Origin: JAHBVH01 sp034432375
GTDB lineage: Bacteria; Chloroflexota; Anaerolineae; Caldilineales; Caldilineaceae
Assembly (NCBI GenBank): GCA_034432375.1
Contig: DAOUCA010000061.1
Span: 1-64,000 of the forward strand
Reading direction: 5' to 3'
Length of the DNA stretch: 64,000 bases
Below the pieces are notes generated by a model, which was not told the origin of the DNA, made no database searches, and was given only the letters and a program-made list of their open reading frames with translations. A program made the translations under genes and the position numbers. Shown here one piece after another: positions 59,431 to 64,000 of the stretch (positions are counted from its first letter, which is position 1; each line of letters begins with the position of its first letter).

Positions 59431-60264
59431 ATGTCGCAATTCATTCGGTATTGTATGTTGCTTGGTATTCTACTTATGGTGTTGGGAGTAAGCGCCTGCC
59501 AACCAATCGTTAGGCCGGAGCTCGCAGATGAAGATGTTACCCACGGTGCGCACGCCGAACAGGAAAGCCACCCGCTTCACTGGGCGTATAGCGGGACAGA
59601 AGGCCCTGACCATTGGAGCGAATTGAGTGAAGACTTTACGGCCTGCACAACTGGCCACGAGCAGTCACCCATTGATCTCTCGGGCGAAGAGGCCGCCGAC
59701 CTCCCGGATATCACCTTCAACTACCAACCATCTGCATTGAACATTCTAAACAATGGCCATACCATTCAGGTCAACTACGATCCAGGTAGCACAATTGAAG
59801 TGAATGGCACTACCTACGAATTGAAACAATTTCACTTCCACGCCCACAGCGAACATACGATTGATGGTAAGGCCTATCCCTTAGAAATGCATTTGGTCCA
59901 TCAAAGTGCAGCGGGGCAATTGGCCGTCGTAGGCGTGATGGCGGAAGCCGGTGCCGCCAACGATCCATTGGCAGCCGTTTGGGAGAATATGCCGACAGCG
60001 GCCGATGAAACGGTCCATGTAGATACGCTGATCAATGCCGCCGATCTATTGCCCAGCGAACTCACCTACTATGGCTATGACGGTTCACTAACCACGCCCC
60101 CCTGTTCCGAAGGCGTAAAGTGGCATGTCTTGACTACGCCGATTCAGTTATCAACTGCGCAGCTTGACACGATGGCCACGCTGCTACACAATAATTTCCG
60201 CCCAGTGCAGGATCTGTATGCCCGTGACGTGACGGTAGATACAATAAGCAACTCGGGACGGTAA
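59431..60264 (+). CDS. Alpha-class carbonic anhydrase, lipoprotein
   Basis: A 277-residue alpha carbonic anhydrase that interconverts carbon dioxide and bicarbonate outside the cytoplasmic membrane. The signal peptide has a lipobox VSAC (C23). Zinc histidines are H135 and H137 (QFHFHAHSEH) and H154 (EMHLVHQ). YDGSLTTPPCSEGVKW near the end is a further family hallmark, and HWSELSEDFTACTTGHEQSPIDL is the N-terminal conserved block with the paired Cys. The ATG at 59431 has AAGGGGATTTT upstream; a frame from 59368 is longer but without a ribosome site. It stands between a divergent creatininase gene and a convergent Rieske gene. Confidence 0.94.
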   Translation: MSQFIRYCMLLGILLMVLGVSACQPIVRPELADEDVTHGAHAEQESHPLHWAYSGTEGPDHWSELSEDFTACTTGHEQSPIDLSGEEAADLPDITFNYQPSALNILNNGHTIQVNYDPGSTIEVNGTTYELKQFHFHAHSEHTIDGKAYPLEMHLVHQSAAGQLAVVGVMAEAGAANDPLAAVWENMPTAADETVHVDTLINAADLLPSELTYYGYDGSLTTPPCSEGVKWHVLTTPIQLSTAQLDTMATLLHNNFRPVQDLYARDVTVDTISNSGR

Positions 60265-60281
60265 GAAGTTGCTTGTAACCA

Positions 60282-60327
60282 CAGTAGTATGTAGAAGCTT
60301 GGCTGTCCAAGCTTCTACATACTACTG
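60282..60327. repeat. 21-bp stem hairpin, CTGT loop
   Basis: Arms CAGTAGTATGTAGAAGCTTGG (60282-60302) and its complement (60307-60327) with a CTGT loop (60303-60306) between convergent genes. No T-tract, though a hairpin this long could still act in 3' end formation. Confidence 0.9.
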
Positions 60328-60368
60328 CTACAGTCGCAGCGGTAAACTCTGCCTACGTTGCATACCAA

Positions 60369-60803
60369 CTACAGGTGTAGCACCACCAACTCATCTTCAA
60401 TCGTCACCGGATAGGTTTCGACAGCGGGATCCTCGGCGTCGGCATCCCTCTCTTCTTTAATCAGTTCACCGCCCCGCTCAACCGTGACCTCGTAGGTTTT
60501 GACGCGCAACTTGTGCGGATTAAAGACCGAACGCCCCGTCGTAATATCAAATTCCCAACCATGCCAAGGACAGCGCAGGATCTCGCCGTCGCGATCCCAT
60601 TTGTATTCGCCCGGTTGACTCGGCAAGGTTGTGCCGGTGACGTGCCCTTTACAGAGGGGTGCAGCTTGGTGGGGACAGAGATTGCGCAGGGCATAGTAGT
60701 TGCCGTTGGCGTTGAAAACGCCAATCGTACGGCCATCAACCTCAATAATTTTACGTGAGCCAACTGGCAGTTCGCTAACCGGCCCAACAATATGTTTTTT
60801 CAT
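60369..60803 (-). CDS. Rieske 2Fe-2S ferredoxin-like protein
   Basis: A 144-residue Rieske protein. The cluster ligands are C43-x-H45 (LCPHQAAPLC) and C78-xx-H81 (CPWHGWEF). FDITTGRSVF and LRVKTYEV complete the fold. It has no signal peptide or membrane helix, so it is a soluble electron carrier or oxygenase subunit. It follows an amidohydrolase-2 family gene on the same strand (108 nt gap), and the pair may form a small decarboxylation or hydrolysis system with electron transfer. An acidic ERDADAEDPAVE segment lies near the C-terminus. Confidence 0.9.
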   Translation of the reverse strand: MKKHIVGPVSELPVGSRKIIEVDGRTIGVFNANGNYYALRNLCPHQAAPLCKGHVTGTTLPSQPGEYKWDRDGEILRCPWHGWEFDITTGRSVFNPHKLRVKTYEVTVERGGELIKEERDADAEDPAVETYPVTIEDELVVLHL

Positions 60804-60911
60804 GGTTCTTATCTTTCAACTGTTTAGGACTGACGTAGCCATCTAAGAACGACTACCTTGTCGGCAACTGTTACTCTCTGGCAATCTGTTCTCAATGCGC
60901 AAGTCGTAACG

Positions 60912-62024
60912 TTATTGCAGTCCGTAAAACTCACGTGCGTTCTCGTAGAAGATCCGGTCATGCAACGACTTTGGTAATTTCGGGAAGGCATGGGTTGGCG
61001 AGTCAAAATCCCAGTGGGGATAGTCGCTGGCAAACATAAGAATGTGCTCTGCATCCATCATCTCCAACATCGAGAGCAAATGTTTGTCGTTGGCCGGTCG
61101 TTCCAGCGGTTGGCTAGAAAAACGCACGTGGTCGCGCAGATACTCGCTGGGCAGCTTACGCACCCACGGCACCTCGGAGCGTAACGCTTTCCACTCCTGG
61201 TCAAGCCGCCACATCAGCCCTGGTAACCACGCAACGCCGCCCTCTGTCAGCACCACCTTGAAATTCGGAAAACGCTCAAAGACCCCTTCGGTGATAAAAC
61301 TGACGAGGTGGGCCTGAAAGGCGAGCGAAAGACAGGTGTGCCACTCGATGTAATGGGTCGGATAGCCGGGGGAGGGTTGCACGTTGATGCCCATGCCATC
61401 GGTGCCGGGGTGGATCGCAAAGGGCAGGTTGTACTTGTCACACATCTCATAGATGGGATAGTACTGGCGTTGTCCAAAGGGTGCCCGCGCGCCGGAATCA
61501 GTCATCACCTGGACAAAATGAGGATGACCAGCCCAGCGTTCGATCTCCTTGGCCGCGGCCAGCGGATCTTGGTGGGCAACCGTAATTGAACCCTTGAAGA
61601 CACCGTCGTGATTATATTTGCTCAGCCAGGTATCAGCCAACCAATCGTTGTATCCAGCAGCAATCGCACTGCCCAAGTCCGGGTCCGGGTGCAGATTGCA
61701 AAAGGCGCGCGGCAGCAGAATCGCATAGGCGACGCCATAGAGGTCGATCAGCTGTTCACGCAGGAAATCAGGATCGGAGCCCGCTGGTCCGCCGCTCGGT
61801 GGATTGGCATCGAGCCGGCCACCATGCACCGGGTTACCAAAGAAGCCACGCCCACCCCCTTTGAGCCGTTCGCTAAAGGGCATCGGCATAAACGCGCGTA
61901 CTTCATCCAGCGATTTGGGGAAGACATGGACATCGCAGTCAACAATTCCCGTACGCGCCGCGGTGTGATGTCCATTCATCTGCGGTTTCGTCGTCGGCTC
62001 CGCAACCATTGTCATTTCTGTCAT
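60912..62024 (-). CDS. Amidohydrolase-2 family protein (ACMSD-like)
   Basis: A 370-residue TIM-barrel metal hydrolase or decarboxylase. The metal site begins DCDVHVFP (about 29-36), the HPGTDGMG and EWHTCLSLAFQ segments provide further His ligands, and FASDYPHWDFDSP gives the catalytic Asp-type end motif. The family includes gamma-resorcylate, 5-carboxyvanillate and aminocarboxymuconate-semialdehyde decarboxylases. Next to a Rieske protein this favours aromatic-acid breakdown. AAGGA precedes the ATG at 62024. Its leader (62035-62098) is an A/T-rich word array. Confidence 0.9.
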   Translation of the reverse strand: MTEMTMVAEPTTKPQMNGHHTAARTGIVDCDVHVFPKSLDEVRAFMPMPFSERLKGGGRGFFGNPVHGGRLDANPPSGGPAGSDPDFLREQLIDLYGVAYAILLPRAFCNLHPDPDLGSAIAAGYNDWLADTWLSKYNHDGVFKGSITVAHQDPLAAAKEIERWAGHPHFVQVMTDSGARAPFGQRQYYPIYEMCDKYNLPFAIHPGTDGMGINVQPSPGYPTHYIEWHTCLSLAFQAHLVSFITEGVFERFPNFKVVLTEGGVAWLPGLMWRLDQEWKALRSEVPWVRKLPSEYLRDHVRFSSQPLERPANDKHLLSMLEMMDAEHILMFASDYPHWDFDSPTHAFPKLPKSLHDRIFYENAREFYGLQ

Positions 62025-62034
62025 GATTTGTATC

Positions 62035-62098
62035 CTTTGTCATTTACAATTTACCATTCACAATTTACCATTAGCAATTGATTATTGATTATTTACTT
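62035..62098. repeat. A/T-rich word array (CATTTACAATTTACCATTCAC)
   Basis: ATTTACAATTTACCATTCACAATTTACCATTAGC then AATTGATTATTGATTATT, between the amidohydrolase and MazG-like genes. Same words as the repeat cassette in the molybdopterin dehydrogenase. Confidence 0.8.
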
Positions 62099-62102
62099 TC
62101 TC

Positions 62103-62411
62103 CTACATCCACCCCGTATGCGATCGATCCTTATTATTCTCAACAATCGCCGTCAACACCTCTGCCGCATTCACACCCATCATCTCACTCAAGCCAAGAC
62201 AATAGACCATTAGATCGCCAAGCGCGTCGACAATCTCCTCGCGTTGATCGATCTCCGCGGCGGGTAACTTGTTGCTATTCTTATAGGCACGCGCCAATTC
62301 GCCCAACTCTTCGACCATAAGCACAATCTCCTTGCCCACATCGGTGACATTCCAGTTGCGGCGGACTTTATTGGCGTAGATTTCGCGTTGCAGTTCACGT
62401 AAATCGATCAT
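62103..62411 (-). CDS. MazG-like nucleotide pyrophosphohydrolase
   Basis: A 102-residue all-alpha NTP pyrophosphatase of the MazG/dUTPase-2 clan. The metal motif is EELGELARAYK (E-x-x-E) near 34 and EEIVDALGDLMVYCLGL (E-x-x-D) near 60, both intact. These enzymes hydrolyse NTPs or modified nucleotides to the monophosphate, cleaning the pool. The ATG at 62411 has a weak AAAGATAG site. It is small but full-length for single-domain members. Its leader contains the 14-bp tandem repeat block at 62433-62500. It is on the same strand as the neighbouring sulfatase and amidohydrolase genes. Confidence 0.85.
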   Translation of the reverse strand: MIDLRELQREIYANKVRRNWNVTDVGKEIVLMVEELGELARAYKNSNKLPAAEIDQREEIVDALGDLMVYCLGLSEMMGVNAAEVLTAIVENNKDRSHTGWM

Positions 62412-62432
62412 GGTCTATCTTTCGTTCTATCT

Positions 62433-62500
62433 GTTTTCGTACGGGCACGGTATGGCGGGCACGGTATGGCGGGCACGGCATGGCGGGCCCGTACGAAAAC
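62433..62500. repeat. 14-bp tandem repeat (GCACGGTATGGCGG) between inverted 13-bp ends
   Basis: Ends GTTTTCGTACGGG (62433-62445) and CCCGTACGAAAAC (62488-62500) enclose three direct units at 62445-62458, 62459-62472 and 62473-62486. The GGCACGGCATG words resemble the centre of the 38833-38888 palindrome. Confidence 0.9.
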
Positions 62501-62501
62501 T

Positions 62502-63956
62502 TCACGGCGCACTTCCAATCGGCTGTGGATAAGGTCGTTGCCACCCTTCCCGCCCATAGAGCAAATCCTGGGAAAGATCGCTGCGATAAACCCGCTTCTC
62601 GTCATGGGCCAACGTCAACGAGCGCATGATCTCCTGGGTTAGAGAGACGTCCAGTTCTTGCCGAATTGCCTGGCAATCGGCATCATCAAACAGATTCGTT
62701 TGCTCATCAGGGTCGTTCCGCAAGTCAAAGAGGACGGTTTCGCCCGTGCTATATTTCGCTAGCCGCCACCGCTCATCCTGCACCATCCAACCATTGGAGA
62801 CCATGCCAAAGATCTGCTCGCGCGGTTTGGTTTCCAAACCGATGGCCGGTAGTGGTCGTGAATCCAGATAATCAGGCAGAGGACAACCTGATAAGGCAAG
62901 GAGCGTCGCCGTCACATCACCCAGCGTAACCAGCCCATCATAGACGCCAATTTGGCTGCCGTCGGGAAAGCGCACCAGCAACGGCACATGGATACTCGCT
63001 TCGTAAAAAGTACCCTTACCAATCAGGTCATGATCCCCCAAATAGTCACCGTGGTCGCTGGCAAAGATGATAATTGTGTTATCGAGTTGGCCGAGTTCTT
63101 CCAATGTCCTGAGGATCTCGCCCACTTCGTAATCAATCTGTTTAACCAACGCGGCGTAGTGGGCGCGCACCTTGCGCTTCTGTTCGGCAGTAAATTCGCT
63201 GTAATCGACGCCATTCCACGGGTTCTTGTTGCCGTCAACATTGTTCTGGCGCAGCTTGGGCGTGTGGCTGGCATTGGGCACGGCAGGCGGCATGGCAGCC
63301 GGGTCGATCTGGTCGAGAAATTCTCGGTTGGGGTCATAGGGACAGTGCGGGCCAGGGAAACCGACCATCATGGCGAAAGGCGTCTCGCTCCCATAGGATC
63401 GCAAAAACCGGCACGCCTCCTGCCCAACGAAATGATCCCACGAGAGTTCCCACGGCCGTTTGCTGACGATAGCCCCGCGATTCTCATAATACCCTTCGTG
63501 CTCGTTGCCGTGATACTTGCGATGGCCCCGTTCCTGCAAGAAATGATAGTAGTCATCGCGCACATGCAGCCAGCGTTTGTCCTCACAGATCGAACGATAC
63601 TGAAAACCGTGATTGATATCCCAGGGATAGAAGTGCATTTTGCCGATGGCCGCGGTGTAGTAGCCCTGCGCATTGAGCAGCTCGGGCCAGGTATGGATGC
63701 CACAGGCCGCCAAGTCGGGGCGCAGCCACTGCCCATTGTCGGTGACCCCGTTGCGGATGGCGTTGAGGCCGGTCAACAGCGAAGCGCGCGCCGGCACACA
63801 GATTGGTGAGGTGGAGTAGGCGCGCTCGTAACGCACCCCTTCATTAGCAATCCGGTCGATGTTGGGTGTCTCAATAAAATCCACGCCATAGCAGCTGAGG
63901 AAATCCCAACGCAACTGGTCGGGCATGAGGAAAAGGATGTTCGGTTGGCCAGCCAT
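62502..63956 (-). CDS. Type I sulfatase (arylsulfatase A family)
   Basis: A 484-residue sulfatase hydrolysing sulfate esters. The signature CVPARASLLTG holds the formylglycine Cys (C53) with P55 and R57, so it needs a formylglycine-generating enzyme. Metal ligands are seen as PDQLRWD near 12 (one Asp of the usual DD replaced by Gln), and FASDHGDYLGDH near 305. No signal peptide, so it probably acts on imported substrate. AGGAGGA precedes the ATG at 63956. It is first on the minus strand at the right edge; only 44 bp remain upstream, so its operon context is unknown. Confidence 0.93.
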   Translation of the reverse strand: MAGQPNILFLMPDQLRWDFLSCYGVDFIETPNIDRIANEGVRYERAYSTSPICVPARASLLTGLNAIRNGVTDNGQWLRPDLAACGIHTWPELLNAQGYYTAAIGKMHFYPWDINHGFQYRSICEDKRWLHVRDDYYHFLQERGHRKYHGNEHEGYYENRGAIVSKRPWELSWDHFVGQEACRFLRSYGSETPFAMMVGFPGPHCPYDPNREFLDQIDPAAMPPAVPNASHTPKLRQNNVDGNKNPWNGVDYSEFTAEQKRKVRAHYAALVKQIDYEVGEILRTLEELGQLDNTIIIFASDHGDYLGDHDLIGKGTFYEASIHVPLLVRFPDGSQIGVYDGLVTLGDVTATLLALSGCPLPDYLDSRPLPAIGLETKPREQIFGMVSNGWMVQDERWRLAKYSTGETVLFDLRNDPDEQTNLFDDADCQAIRQELDVSLTQEIMRSLTLAHDEKRVYRSDLSQDLLYGREGWQRPYPQPIGSAP

Positions 63957-64000
63957 TGGGCTCCTCCTAAGCTTTTAGTTCTCCGTTGGGAAGGTCACCA

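Overview
The window reads like a chromosomal segment of a free-living, aerobic, heterotrophic Chloroflexota bacterium, most like the Anaerolineae/Caldilinea side of the phylum. The points for this are inference from gene families: large BTAD-AAA-TPR regulators, DUF29 and Rpn-type proteins, an archaeal-type AspRS behind a T-box, secreted proteins ending in a YLPxxxR-like tail, several lipoproteins but no outer-membrane proteins, and very repeat-rich intergenic DNA. There is no intact prophage, insertion sequence or CRISPR array.

Layout. 1-4 kb (minus): a TPP-dependent 2-oxoacid/acetoin dehydrogenase operon (E1alpha, E1beta, start of E2), interrupted by a DUF234-type ATPase gene with a 51-bp palindrome in front of it. 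4.2-7 kb: tRNA-Glu with promoter and terminator, DUF29 protein, secreted subtilase. 7.2-13 kb: a catabolic group (DapA-like lyase, HpaI-type aldolase, glutamine-synthetase-like ligase, and a convergent molybdopterin dehydrogenase). 13-20 kb: mscL, HIT protein, fabH, acyl-CoA dehydrogenase, HAD phosphatase, aldose epimerase, rtcA. 20.7-27.3 kb: two large secreted proteins flanking a sugar dehydrogenase/oxidoreductase pair. 27.5-36.8 kb: beta-propeller glycosidase-like protein, amidohydrolase, Rieske oxygenase, a three-gene NMT1/Ssu-type ABC importer, and two tandem nucleoside-phosphorylase-like genes. 37-46 kb: lipoprotein, M20 peptidase, oligopeptidase B, queG translationally coupled to a 1201-residue BTAD regulator. 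46-51 kb: DUF2231 protein, msrPQ, archaeal-type aspS with T-box leader. 51-57 kb (minus): methyltransferase, decayed Rpn gene, membrane protein, class V aminotransferase, decayed HEPN toxin with intact MNT antitoxin, VOC protein, PRPP-synthetase-like enzyme. 57-64 kb: oxidoreductase, creatininase-family hydrolase, alpha carbonic anhydrase, Rieske protein with an amidohydrolase, MazG-like hydrolase and a sulfatase.

How it fits together. Most enzymes concern uptake and breakdown of sugars, amides, nucleosides and aromatic or sulfated compounds, feeding acyl-CoA and 2-oxoacid metabolism. Extracytoplasmic proteins are mostly lipoproteins or carry the shared C-terminal tail.

The most unusual features are: (i) a non-coding repeat cassette captured in frame inside the molybdopterin dehydrogenase; (ii) at least eleven families of palindromic or word-like repeats at gene junctions, including inside an ABC operon; (iii) the shared C-terminal YLPxxxR-like tail on three unrelated secreted proteins; (iv) a toxin gene killed by a 29-bp duplication while its antitoxin stays intact; (v) a PRPP-synthetase-like protein lacking canonical catalytic motifs. 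All assignments come from reading the sequence and remembered family motifs; no database search was run.
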